Assembly: GCA_030704615.1 (NCBI GenBank)
Contig: CM060731.1
Coordinates: 93,106,756-93,166,755, forward strand
DNA: 60,000 bases
Origin: Takakia lepidozioides
Taxonomy: Eukaryota > Streptophyta > Takakiopsida > Takakiales > Takakiaceae
Reading direction: 5' to 3'
The position numbers were made by a program, and so were the translations under genes. Shown here piece after piece: positions 10,625 to 21,125 of this stretch (its first letter is position 1; each line of letters opens with the position of its first letter). Below the pieces are notes generated by a model. It ran no database searches, was not told where the DNA came from, and was given only the letters and a program-made list of their open reading frames with translations.

Positions 10625-11400
10625 GACCTACAACTAGTGTATCATGGGGGTGCTTCCTATTTGTATTCCTTCTCGCATTCATGTTAGCAATTTACCTTAC
10701 TGTCCATGATTAAGTATCAGATTGCTTTTGCAATCTACCATGTTCCAACTACTCAAGCATTCATTCCACAACTTCACTCATATCTCTCTACACGGTGTGA
10801 ATATGAAATAAGAATCATATTAATATCTATCATGTATCAGGCCGAAGCCATGGTGTCTCTAATCTGCTCTACAGTGCATCTCTACAGCTAAGCATCATCT
10901 CGTCGTATCTCCTCCTCTGTGTAATCTCCATCCCTGTGCTCTAAGATCGTGCTTTCCACCTGATCCCCTCAAGTGATGTCCAAGACGTGATCTCAAAAGT
11001 GACCCCCTCCATGTCGCTACTCTGCCTATTCTACCTGCAAGCTGTTCTAACCGCCTAACTAACTAACAGTCATCCAAGACAGAATGCACGTTCCCTCTGC
11101 AGATGTCGTTCCCACACAATTGTTCTCTGCCAATGATAACCGTTCCCTGTGAACGCTGTGACGGGCTGTGCCAAGCTGTGTCGGGCTGTGACTGTGCCGA
11201 GCTGTGACTGGCTGTGTCGAACTGTGGCTGGCTGTGATAGGCTGTGTAAGCCTGTGACTGACTATGTGAGCCTGCCTACCACCCCTAAGGCCTGTGTCTG
11301 TCACCCCTAAGGCCTCTGTTGGTCTGAGTCTACCATCCGTAAGTCTGCGCAAAATTAAGGGTAACCCACAGAACCCGTAAAACTGTCTAAGTCCCAGACA
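10517..11400 (-). repeat. candidate 5' LTR of the Ty3/gypsy element
   Basis: Read on + the segment starts TGTCGAGCGG at 10517, directly next to the primer-binding site, and a plausible end is ...CCCAGACA near 11400. This gives the TG...CA ends expected of an LTR of about 880 bp. Support is positional: I cannot find a matching copy at the 3' side (below 3792), so the outer boundary is a guess. Its distal part holds GGCTGTG repeats. Confidence 0.4.
11150..11275. repeat. GGCTGTG-type short tandem repeat
   Basis: About a dozen degenerate units of GGCTGTG, CCAAGCTGTG or CTGTGACT follow each other with roughly 8-20 bp spacing. The array lies inside the candidate LTR and probably arose by replication slippage. 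No function is evident. Confidence 0.6.
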
Positions 11401-11661
11401 GCCCTCTAATATACAAAGCAAAAGAGAAGGAGGAACAGGTGGTAGTGAAAGGCAGTCACATTGAGAAACAACGAGAAAAATAAAAATAAATAAAAAATAA
11501 AAAATAGATTTGAGCTACTACTTGGGCTCAATACCGTACAACAAGAGAGGAATGTGTTTGGGGTCACTACTAATGACAAGAGAGAAAGAGAAAGAATGAT
11601 TGAGGAAGAGCAAAACATGAGCAAAACAAATGATGATGAAAGATAGGACTTAACTTTTGCG

Positions 11662-12896
11662 TTGAGTAGAGAGGAGAAGCGTTGTATGAAGGACCAGCGG
11701 AGGAAGATGAGTGCACAACAATTTTGTCCTGCACATCACCAACGAGAGGATCAGCCAATGAAAAGTGGAGCAAGTGGAGCAAAAAAAGGGAAGGCACAGC
11801 CTAGGGGTGAGGCAACAAACAAAAGAAAGATGGAGTCTATCACTGGAGTTGAGGGTGAGCTGAAAGACATGAGCAAAGGAAAGGAAAAGGAGAAGGACGA
11901 CATATCTTTCTTCAGGCTGGCTGAAGACAGAAAAAGTGAACAAGACCTGCAAGCAAAAGGACCACAACTGGGTGAGAAAGCAAAGAAGGACGAGCTATGG
12001 CCACAGGAAAAGCAGTGGTGGCTGAGAAGAGAATGCAGCCATAAAGCAAACAGTAGCAGGTGCGAACAAAGAAGCGAGGGTGAGCATGATCGAGGGAAGC
12101 AATCAGACTTGACTATTTTTTAGCATGGTGAAGATAGAAAAATTGTGGCTGTTGTGCAACAAACCAGCCCACAAGTTGAAGATCTTCAAGTGTTTAAACA
12201 AAAAAACAACGAATGGTGAAGGTAAGAGCTTAGCTTTCGAGTCTGAAAAGGGAGAGGAGACATGGACAATGGAGCAACACATGGAAGGGAAGCTGCAGCA
12301 AAAGAACCCTGCACATTACACATGAGAGGATCGGACAGGGACAAGGGAGGCAAAATTGCAAAAAGAACAGCCTATGTGGGAGACAGTGGACAAGGGAGAG
12401 ACAACATTAGCTACTGAAGGTGAAGTTGAGCTGGAAAACGAGAGTGGGGCAGCAGATTACTTATCTTTTTTTAGGCTATCTGAAGACAACAAGGAAGACA
12501 GGACCTTGCAAGCAAAGGCAGCACCGTGGAGTGAGAAAACAAAGAAAAATGATGAATGGAAGGCAAGAACAGAGCACCAATAAGAACAGTCGGCAAGTAA
12601 GATCTGCACATGTGCAAAGAAGTGATCAAACAGTGACACCAAGAATTACAAAGACATGTGTAGATCGGCCTTTGATTGAAATAGCAAGCATGAGAGTGAT
12701 TGCCCTTGCTACTGCGAGTGAAAAAAAGAAAGACAGGTCTGAAACAGAAAGGGTAGGATTAGAACACTTATCTTTTTGCAAGATAAGTGATGATAGCGAG
12801 AAAGACCCTAGGCTGTATATAAAGAAGACACAGCCAAGTGAGGTTACAGACCAACATGAGATCTCCAAACCACCACAAATCCACCCAATGAGCTAA
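11662..12896 (+). pseudogene. repeat-containing N-terminal region of a kinase-like gene
   Basis: Charged, Lys/Glu/Gln-rich coding-like DNA in three frames (11662-12123, 12125-12583, 12420-12896), so at least two frame breaks. A module recurs three times: ISFFRLAEDRKSEQDLQAKG, LSFFRLSEDNKEDRTLQAKA and LSFCKISDDSEKDPRLYIKK, spaced by about 300-600 bp. Each copy is followed by a K-rich linker. The modules are clearly related to each other but I do not recognise the family. The 3' end (12866-12893) contains ACCACAAATCCACCCAA, which reappears in the tandem array at 13988. It probably belongs with the kinase-like region that follows. Confidence 0.55.
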
Positions 12897-12956
12897 TGCT
12901 AGTCCCTTGGAAAGCGACAACATCAAGTGGGGGAAGCACAATAAGTCTTATTTATG

Positions 12957-13908
12957 TAAACACAAGTGCTCAGGTCCAACAACTTGGCCCCTACAAAGAA
13001 AGAGGATATGCCAGGATTCGTAAGTGTAGGATTGTTGGCGATTCACGAATACCGTGTAGTTGGGAGCTAATTGGGAAAACACCCAAAGCCAAAAACCCAA
13101 AAGTTGTAGTGAGACAACACGTAACGACGAGTCTTTGGCAGTGAGATTCCAGCATGCGGGAGTCATTACATACTTTGTTGTGAATGCAACTGAGCTGGAG
13201 GGTTATACTCGCTGGTGGAATGGGGGAACAATAAGTGATATGTTGAAGCTTGATAAAAAATGGGGCAGTGATTGGGACAACAGAAAAATTGAAAAACAAC
13301 CAGGAACGGAAGAACAGTATCAGACAACCGATCGCTTGGTTCGTTTCCGGAGAGAGCGCAGTAAACTTGCATGGGCACTTGTGAGCATTATGGATGTTGT
13401 CCATAAGAACCATGTCAAACACAATAACTTGTCCCCCAACAACATCTTGTTGCATTTTCCACATGACACCGAGGAGATTAAGATTGGAGTGTGTGATTGG
13501 GGATTGGCCACCTCAACAGAAATACGCAAAACCTCGTCGTACCAGTTTGAAAACAAAGACAAAATGACACAGGCTCTTAAATGTAAATGGTGGGTGGAAC
13601 CTCCAATTGCCATGGCTTTTAACAAGGAAAACAATCAGATGGATGACACACCACAAATGCAGACACGGGACATGACCTCGGAGGCCTTTACAGTTGGAAA
13701 GATAGCGGTAAGAATAAATGGCGGCGATTCGTATGATGCCAGTTTTTTCAAGGATCAATACACAAGACTATGTTGGAATTTTGCCTTACGAAGGTTATAT
13801 AATAGCACGGTCCCGTCTGAGAGGCTCACATTAGCCCAAGTAGTGTTCCGCTTCATGAACAAACCATTCAGTTGGGTAAAGCCCCAAGACGTCTACAGGA
13901 TGGAATAG
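12957..13908 (+). pseudogene. protein-kinase-like domain, broken
   Basis: A kinase N-lobe is suggested by RGYARIRKCRIVGD and CSWELIGKTPKA in one frame (to about 13144). After a frameshift at about 13,130 the frame 13060-13908 continues with LEGYTRWWNGGTISDMLKL (hinge-like) and a catalytic-loop-like HNNLSPNNILLHF followed by GVCDWGLA. Active kinases carry HRD and DFG at these places; here they are HNN and DWG, so the catalytic Asp of HRD is missing while the metal-binding Asp is kept. The TAG stop is at 13906-13908. It looks like a decayed pseudokinase, possibly from an expanded or transposon-carried family. Confidence 0.6.
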
Positions 13909-13987
13909 ACCATAGTTTTATACATACTAGTTTTATACATACTTGTCAAATTATCTTCAATGCTCGACTGCAAATTGTTCTCAAATT

Positions 13988-14342
13988 AGAATTCAATATG
14001 CAAATTCAGGGCTGAGCCTGATGAGAGGGCAAAACAGGCTGAAACAGGTCGAAGAAGAAGGTGCCCTCACCACAAACCACTACAAATCCACCCAACGAAC
14101 TAACTTACAGAATTCAATATGCAAATTCAGGGCTGAGCCTGATGAGAGGGCAAAACAGGCTAAAACAGGTCGAAGTAGAAGGTGCCCTCACCACAAATCA
14201 CCACAGATCCACCCAACGAGGTAACTTACAGAATTCAATATGCAAATTCAGGGCTGAGCCTGATGATGAGGGCAAAACAGGCTGAAACAGGTCGAAGAAG
14301 AAGGTGCCCTCACCACAAACCACCACAAATCCACCCAACGAT
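13988..14342. repeat. three tandem copies of a 121-bp unit
   Basis: AGAATTCAATATGC starts units at 13988, 14109 and 14230, an exact 121-bp period. Each unit continues with CAGGGCTGAGCCTGATGA, AAACAGGTCGAAG and CACAAATCCACCCAACGA. Copy 3 has a 3-bp GAT insertion. The array lies 80 bp after the stop of the kinase-like pseudogene. It reads open in several frames (up to 93 codons), but 121 is not a multiple of three, so no repeated protein is implied. Confidence 0.85.
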
Positions 14343-14429
14343 AGGCTCAAGCCCGATGGCTGCCCACATCGAAAGCACGAAGCGCTTCAAATCCTCCACC
14401 AACAGGACGTGACGTCCGACGTGACGCAC

Positions 14430-14680
14430 ATCTGGATGGGACCAGCCTTCAACCTCCATTGGAGGCTCCATAGAGCCTAATTGGAGAGAGGAATCACCAG
14501 CTGGTAGTGTGCGGAGGCAAGGCTTGGATATATCTGGATGGGACCAGCCCTCAACTTCCATTGGAGGCTCCACAGAGACTAACTGGATAGAGCAAGCTGT
14601 AGCAATTGGTACCGTGCGGAGGCAAGGCCTGGATATACTGGATGGGACCAACGCTCAAGGCTATCCAAATTCAAGGCATA
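14430..14680. repeat. tandem repeat of about 102-105 bp
   Basis: ATCTGGATGGGACCAGCC at 14430 recurs at 14532 and, decayed, at about 14637. Shared parts include CATTGGAGGCTCCA and GTGCGGAGGCAAGGC. There are two full units and the start of a third. The array follows directly after the 121-bp array but is unrelated to it in sequence. Confidence 0.75.
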
Positions 14681-14799
14681 CCACGATTTGTTTCCTGCAT
14701 TGAGTTCTTCATGTAATATGAAGCATTAGCAATGTAATCTTATCGTTCACATGACAACCCCGATCTGGATTTTTAAGTATCACGTGCCAAGGTAAACAT

Positions 14800-15215
14800 C
14801 CAAACCAGCCGATCGATACGCACATCCTCATGCCATATTCTCACCATTGCAGGAGTTTTTGAAATTAAAAAAAAAAAACGACCGTCAATTGTGCGGTCAC
14901 TTTATTTTCTATATATATATATATATATATAATGAGCGACCTCCGACCGAGCAACCAGCTGATTGACGCGCACATCCTCAGGCCATATTCTCAACATTGC
15001 AAGAGTTTTTGAAATTAAAAAGAAGAAGCGACCGTCAATTGTGCAGTCACTTTATTTTCTTTTTATTTAAAAAAATGTTTATTTTATTTTTATTTTTATC
15101 TTTAAAAGGAGCGACCTCCGACCGAGCAACCAGCCGTTCGACGCGCACATCCTCAAGCCATATTCTCGCCATTGCAGGAGTTTTTGAAATAAAAAAAAAG
15201 AAGCGATCAGAGTGC
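14800..15215. repeat. three-copy tandem repeat with a GCGACCG hairpin
   Basis: CACATCCTCA starts corresponding positions at 14821, 14971 and 15146 (spacing 150 and 175 bp). Units share GGAGTTTTTGAAAT, an A-rich tract and GCGACCGTCAATTGTGCGGTC, a small inverted repeat (GACCG/CGGTC). A (TA)n tract at about 14911-14931 and a T-rich tract account for the length differences. The same hairpin motif occurs at 22,009 inside another element, so it may be a family-wide transposon motif. Confidence 0.7.
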
Positions 15216-15817
15216 AATGACTACGATGATTCTGTTGTCATGGATCACAAACAAGTGTAAGGTAGGATGGTAGCAACCTGCTGCCCATCTATACACCATC
15301 CTGGTTTTAAAGCCAGTTTTTCCAAAGGTATGATAAGCACATAGCATATTACATATGCATATTTATTTAGTGGTGCTACATAGAGCAAAGCCACTTGTAA
15401 AGAGGTATGAAAGAATATGAGCCAAAGAGTATCTAAAACTGATACAAGGCATCAGCTACAGGAAACCATCTAACACGAGTAGTGTGCATTGACCGGATCA
15501 TGTAGAAGGTGTACACATACTCGTGCAGGTGGTTTTACCTGGGCCTAGCTCAATATATCGGTATGAAGATAAACCTCAAAAGCACTATGTTTATCTCAAA
15601 GACCTCCGTGCATAAATTCACCAACAAGTTTTTGCTGGAGGACATACCTTATGAAGGTCATTGCTCCATATCTTTGTCATGGAGGGACCTTCTGCCAGGC
15701 CAGCAACAAACCATATTAGTATATCAACATGATGAAGAAATAACCAGAAAGAAAAGTGGTAGATGGTGTGTACAAGAACCACCAAGTACACTAGAAAATG
15801 AAGAGTGGGAAGATATT
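15216..15817. other. no supported gene
   Basis: A plus-strand frame of 119 codons (15509-15868) runs into the dispersed repeat and has no recognisable domain. The remainder is AT-rich without repeats that I can see. Confidence 0.35.
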
Positions 15818-16392
15818 CATGTCATGTCAAGACATGGACAAGACCCTACTAGGGTCATTGTCAATTAAAGACATAAACAGCCCAAAAAAGGGCACCATCT
15901 AACATTTCCATTCTTGTCATAGCTTCCCATAAATTGACATCACCCAATCATTCTTGATAAAATAGGGTGGGAGGGCGGGGTTTGTTCATGTATAGGTCAT
16001 GACAACAAGACAAGCATATAAGCAAGCATCTTGTGTTCTGAAAAAACAGACTGTTGCAGCCTGTCATACCCTTTCTTGGCATCACAATTACAACAAGACA
16101 TGCATAGAGCAAAACATCTTGGGTATGTGAAACCAGCCCGCAATATTACAGATTCAAGACATGCCCTTCAAGCAAACATCTTGGGTATGACAAAATAATT
16201 AGCAGCAGCCTACCTTATCATGCATCAAGCAAGGCATAAGGACTAGCCTGCAATTTTTCAGAATCAAAACATGCCTCCAAGCAATCCTACTTGGGCATGA
16301 TGAAATAGATTCCATACCATTTGTACTCACCCCGAGACATGTAATCATACAAGGTGTCAAGGGAATGTGAATTCAGCCTATCGAATTGCAAC
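15818..16392. repeat. dispersed non-coding repeat, copy 2
   Basis: Matches copy 1 at 1653-1740 plus 2032-2513; the main 482-bp block is the same length in both. It lacks the internal partial duplication of copy 1. Its right end falls directly at the first recognisable exon of copy A of the methyltransferase-like family, so insertion or recombination here probably removed that gene's 5' half. Confidence 0.7.
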
Positions 16393-19300
16393 GGCCACTG
16401 GTCACCTTCAAAAACCTTATCAGTGCTGAGGCTTACAAAAAGTGCGAGACCTCCAAATCCGCCGACACATGGTACAAGCTCACCAGGGAGGCTTTCTGTG
16501 ACCACATGTACGCTGTAAGTATTCCTTCACTAGCTCTGTCTACTTGTTCATTCATAAAACCAGTTGACTAATAAGTTGTATACTGGAATTTTCAGCAAGA
16601 GATTGCGGAGGCTGGAGAGAAAGGGAAAGCAGAGTACTATGCCAAAAAAAACCCAGGGGAGCGATCCTCAAAAGGAGTGGAAGAATCTATGAACAAGGAG
16701 ATGGAGGTGGCGAAGAGGCACTACATGAGCGCGTTCGTGTAACAACTCAGAATAGCCGACCCTGCTTTTGGCCCGGAGTTCTTGAATCAGATCAGGATCC
16801 ACTGGAACGTGAACACCAAGCCTGAAATGATGCAGAAGAAGCTTCATCGCCTGTCCACTGCCGTTGTGGAGCCAGAGGTGAAAGTGAAATGGCTTGAGAT
16901 TTGGAACGCCGACCCCACAGTGAAAGATAACCACTGCTTTCCGAAGAGTGAGAAGAACAAGGAAACATGAGTCATAAAGCAATTCAGTGATTATGTTCTC
17001 GATATGTGGCTGCACAAAGCCACGTACTGGGCACAGGTTTTTTCCTCTCCCCTTTCTATTTCCACTGCAAATCTGCATTGCACCGGGAAAAGTCACTTAC
17101 TCTTCTTCAACATCTTTTCTCTGAATTGTAGAACTGTTCTTGCGCAGATAGAGGCTCGGGCACAGCTGGTTCTGGAGAAACAGCTGAACGATTACAAGAT
17201 AACTATGACTCCACCGACGGATACTCTAGAAGACTACGTCCGCCAGTGGAAAGCAGCTTGCTTTGGCACTTGCTTCTTCAGGGAGTTCGCCAAAGATGGA
17301 GGCATCTCGCGCACTAACGACTTCGAGCAGCAGCATGGATCAGAACAGGCCATGAAGAGGGTTCTATACAAGTTCGTCTTGACACTCTTTTCCCACCCTT
17401 CTTTCCTTTCTCACGAAGTTTCGAAATCGTTGCAGCCCTGCTCTTTTGAATAAACAATCCCAAAACTGTGTGCGCAGACGCACTCAGTAAAGGGGTGGGC
17501 ACTTCTGTGTCTCCCAAGCTCTCATTGTACATACGAATATCCGATCCTGTACTGAGCCACACCTGCCCTGGCTTGTAAGTAGGGCCTGATTGGACAGACC
17601 AAAAATTGAGTGCGCTGGCGGTCCTTAAACAATTATCTCACACTTTCCCCACTCACTAATATTCCCTCTGTTTTGATTGTGTAGGCACATCAAAAACGTT
17701 CTCATTCCAGGCCAGAACCTGAGTCAACACCCGCACTTTATTGACCTATGGTGTGATCCATCCAACGCTCAAACAATGTACACTGCAGGGATTTAGAAGG
17801 ATTACGGGACCTCGCATCTTCGAGACTGCTGCTGGTATATGGATATCCCACGGTCTGGATGCCCTTGGTCTGAGCTTGTGACCCGAAATCAAAACGACAA
17901 TGCAGAGGCCTTGGCCCCTCTGACGGACAAGGAGTTGCACGAGAGAAACTTGAGGATATTGGCTGAGAAAGAGTCTCTTGCACAAAATACGCCAGTCAAG
18001 CCTAGAAAGAACAAGGGGAAAGGGAAGATAAAGGGGCAGAAAAACACTCCGAATGAGAATGAGATGGAGTCCGTGGTGCAACCGGGGCCACTGCAGACCC
18101 CACCCCCAGCCAGAAAGCTTGACCGAAAGAAAAAAGGGTCTTAAAGAGTCCTACGATGCAATGGAGCACCCATCTAGAATCATTTTTCCGGGCATGTGCG
18201 AGCTGGTAAACGACGGGTTCCTGGCCATGATGGAGACAAGGAAGTCAAGTTACGGTGGTAATCCTTCCAAAACGTGGGACAAGCTCTGTGCTTTTCTCCA
18301 ATCGGTAAGCAATTATCATGCATGTGTTTGAGTTTTGTTTTCTTTGTTTTATTTTTGCTCGGATTAGAAAGGTCGCTTATAAAACATCTTTCCCTTCTTA
18401 CACGCTATATTGCTTGCAGGCATGGAGGGGAAAGGAATCTTGGGTGAATGGTGCACTGAAACCGTTTGCTTCGGAGATGGTTATTGTGGACATTCCGGAC
18501 GGACATCCAGTCCCGGATATTTTGCCCATTGACACCTACCCAACATGGAACAAATTTGACGAGAGGTATTGGAGTTGGGTGTTTTCCTTTTGCAAGTTTT
18601 TCCTTTCCGATGCAGGGGTTCTTGTTATCATACAATCTGTCATGATGAGATGTCGCCGGGAGCTGGCAAGCTACTTGAAAGCGTCGGGGATGTGGATTAT
18701 CAAGACCTGGAATTGTATCAACAGCCTATATCTGACAAAGGGGGATTGCCCAGGGCAGAAGGTACGTTTCAAATACTTTATTTTTATGCCTTCTCTGTTG
18801 AAGTTCCACTGTATTGACTGTTATGAAGTCATGTTGTTCGCACTGCCTGAATTGAGTGCTTCAGCGCACTCAGTTTTGGCGGTGCATGAGCAATGACTCT
18901 GAACCCGTTCCATCCGGAATGGGTCTGCACTCCCACCCAGATGTGCTATGAAATATTTCTCACTAATTATTGACCTCTTCATCGCAGACCCGTCTATTTG
19001 AGGCCGTCTGTCTCGTGAGGGTACTCTTGTGTTTGAGAGGAATGACTACATCACCATACTGTCTGCCTTTAGGAAGCGCAATGTCTTTTCAAACGTAATC
19101 GTGTTCTTCTCAACCCAAGCTTCATCATCAAATCTTGTTTCTTACGTGCGGTACGGTGGGGGTTCCATGAAGAATCATCTTCTTCTGGGAGTCTACCTCC
19201 TGTCGACTCCCACCACAGTGGTTGAGTTCGAGCTTCATGGGGGAGGATGTTTCATAAACGAGAGGTTCGATCCTGTCGTCGATGACATGCACTACAACTA

Positions 19301-19665
19301 TGTGGACTCCAACGTTTGTTTGCGAAAGCCAAATGGAAAGCCTTGGAGAGGGGCCCGTGAAAAAAGCCCGGCTTTTATCCAAACAATCATTGAGAGTTGT
19401 TCTCGGCCAGGGGCCCGCATCATAGATCTCACTCTCGGCACATGTTTCTCTTCTTGCCTTTGTCATCGATTTCTTTTCTTCTGCACGTCCTTTACTCAAT
19501 ATTCCAAACTCTAATTCCATCATTCTGTATCTTGCAGGCGCTTCTTACCATGCTTGCAAGGCAGGTGGCAGGCACTTGTTTGGTATGGAAGGAGATGCAG
19601 ATATTTTCACTGGCCTACCACATCCCGTCATTGAAACATTCTCTCCCCCGCGTCCTGTGAATTTG
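16393..19665 (+). pseudogene. copy A of a ParB/methyltransferase-like family, 5'-truncated
   Basis: Exon-like blocks align in order with copies B and C: 16393-16516 (SAEAYKKCETSKSADTWYKL, then GTAAGT), 16598-17037, 17140-17369, 17684-18302, 18420-18760 and 18987-19445, with a last block from about 19537. The segment FASEMVIVDIPDG (about 18,470-18,507) corresponds to methyltransferase motif IV; LSDAGVLVI follows. KSPAFIQTIIESCSRPGARI and DLTLG (about 19,360-19,440) correspond to motifs X and I; GGRHLFGMEGD follows. Broken by TAA at 16739, TGA at about 16967, TAG in the 17.8-kb exon and a frameshift near 18,120. The ParB-like N-terminus is absent because the dispersed repeat abuts the first exon. 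Beta-class amino-methyltransferases have the same IV-X-I order. Function is inferred from the fold only. Confidence 0.65.
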
Positions 19666-19689
19666 CAAGTGTTTTCTTTCTAAACATTG

Positions 19690-20090
19690 CTCTCCAATTC
19701 AACCGTGTGCATTCAATAAAAGTTTTTCAACAGAGATGAATATGTGCATAGTCCAGTAGACAGTCATTCGACATATGCCATCACACCAATATTTGGTTGG
19801 ATGGATGGAGGATGAATGTTTTTGGATGGATGAAGCCAGATTGGATGTGACCTGTGGATGAATGTTGCATGCATGGATGGTCCCATGGATGATGTCAGTG
19901 CGCAGTATCATGCACAGGGGCGGGATGGCGAGGTTCACTGTCGGGGTTGAGGTGGGTCCCTACGGCTGACAAGGGTTGGGGTTTTTGTTTGGGGTTGCAG
20001 GGTAAATATGGATGAAGACGTGTTTCTGCGGTAATGGGTCATCTTCCACGGAAATAGACGCCGCATCTTTCCCAAAATCATGCCACGTGT
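19690..20090. other. intergenic, GGATG-rich stretch
   Basis: Between copy A and the PPR pseudogene, 19,795-19,905 is rich in GGATGGATG and GGATGAATG words, a simple-sequence-like tract. No coding feature is seen. Confidence 0.4.
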
Positions 20091-20117
20091 CCTGGGCTCA
20101 CGCCAGGCTCCTGGGCT

Positions 20118-21020
20118 CACACTCTAGCATCCCCCAGCCGAGCAGTATCACCTTTACATATGTTCTCTCTGCATGTAGTCATGTGGGCCTGGTGGATGAA
20201 GGCTGCCATTACTTTGATTCCATGAGTCGGGATCATGGGCTCACTCCCAAAGTGGAGCATTTTGGTTGCATGGTGGACCTCTGGCCACGAAAGATGATTG
20301 GTTGAGGCAGAAGACTTCATCAACAAAATGAGAATCAAACCAAGTGCTGCGGCATGGAAGGCCTTACTTGGTGCCTGCAGGGTTCATGGTGATTTGGAGG
20401 TAGCTGGACGTGCCGCAAAATATCTTCTCCAGAGTGATCCAGAGGGCGCTACAACTTATGTACTGCTATCAAACATCTATGTTGTGACCGGCAGATGGGA
20501 TGACAAACAAAAGGTCAAGAAAATGATGGAAGTTAGGGGTGTTCGGAAGGAACAGCTCCACTGAGGTCAACAACAGGGTGCATACATTCCTCGTAGAAGA
20601 CTGGCCGTTGCTTTTGGGCTGATTAGCACACCCCTTGGGACACTTATTCGTATTATCAAGAACCTTCGCGTGTGGGAGGACTGCCACTCCACAACCAAGT
20701 TTATCTCAAAGATTGTGGGGCGAGCAGTTGTTGTAAGGGATGCCAGCTGCTTTCACCATTTTCAAGGTGGGGGAGCAGCAAAAGGAACTATTTCTTGGCC
20801 ACCACAGTGAGAAGCTGGCCATTACTTCTGGGCTGATAAGCATAACACCTGGGACGCCTCTTCGTGTCATCAAAAATCTTGGGGTGTGTGGTGACTGCCA
20901 CCCCGCCACCAGGTTCATCTCAAAGATTGTCCACCAAGCAAATTGTTTTACTGGGCACTAACCACTTCACCACTTTGAAGATGAGGTTTGTTCTTGTGGG
21001 ATTAAACGATCTATTTATGG
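20118..21020 (+). pseudogene. PPR protein of the E/DYW class, C-terminal remnant with duplicated DYW
   Basis: PPR-DYW proteins bind organelle RNA and edit C to U. Residues ITFTYVLSACSHVGLVDEG and PKVEHFGCMVDL (20,143-20,285) are a PPR motif. After a frameshift, INKMRIKPSAAAWKALLGAC and YVLLSNIYVVTGRWDD (20,298-20,561) are the last PPR and E motifs. [11 protein letters not shown] then [18 protein letters not shown] (about 20,570-20,750) is a DYW domain in a third frame. A second, partial DYW (EKLAITSGLISITPGTPLRV, GVCGDCHPATRF) follows at 20,797-20,960, with HHFEDEVCSCG near the end where DYW should stand. No intact frame remains. Confidence 0.85.
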
Positions 21021-21125
21021 AAAGATCCATGAATATACCTCATAATTCCAAACCTCTCTCACCACTTATGAATCACATAGAGGCAGGTCCATAAATAAAT
21101 AAATGTCCTAAATTAGATTTTTAAC

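Larger units (their letters stand above)
3792..11400 (-). mobile_element. degenerate Ty3/gypsy LTR retrotransposon
   Basis: On the minus strand the order is candidate LTR, primer-binding site, leader ORFs, gag, protease, reverse transcriptase, RNase H, integrase. This is the Ty3/gypsy order (integrase last). There is no chromodomain after the integrase, and the sequence before the RT (DIFAWSYEDLKGI) is of the kind found in plant non-chromovirus (Tat/Athila-like) elements; that assignment is from memory of the family. The frame is broken by at least four frameshifts (near 8770, 6785, 5490, 4320), in-frame stops (9556, 9295, 6417) and an insertion at about 5771-5870, so it is non-functional. 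No second LTR is visible at the low-coordinate end. Confidence 0.9.

Noticed and set aside
14911-14931. (TA)n tract
   Set aside because: Ordinary microsatellite inside a tandem unit.
15509-15868. 119-codon plus frame
   Set aside because: Runs into the dispersed repeat, no domain and no relation to neighbours.
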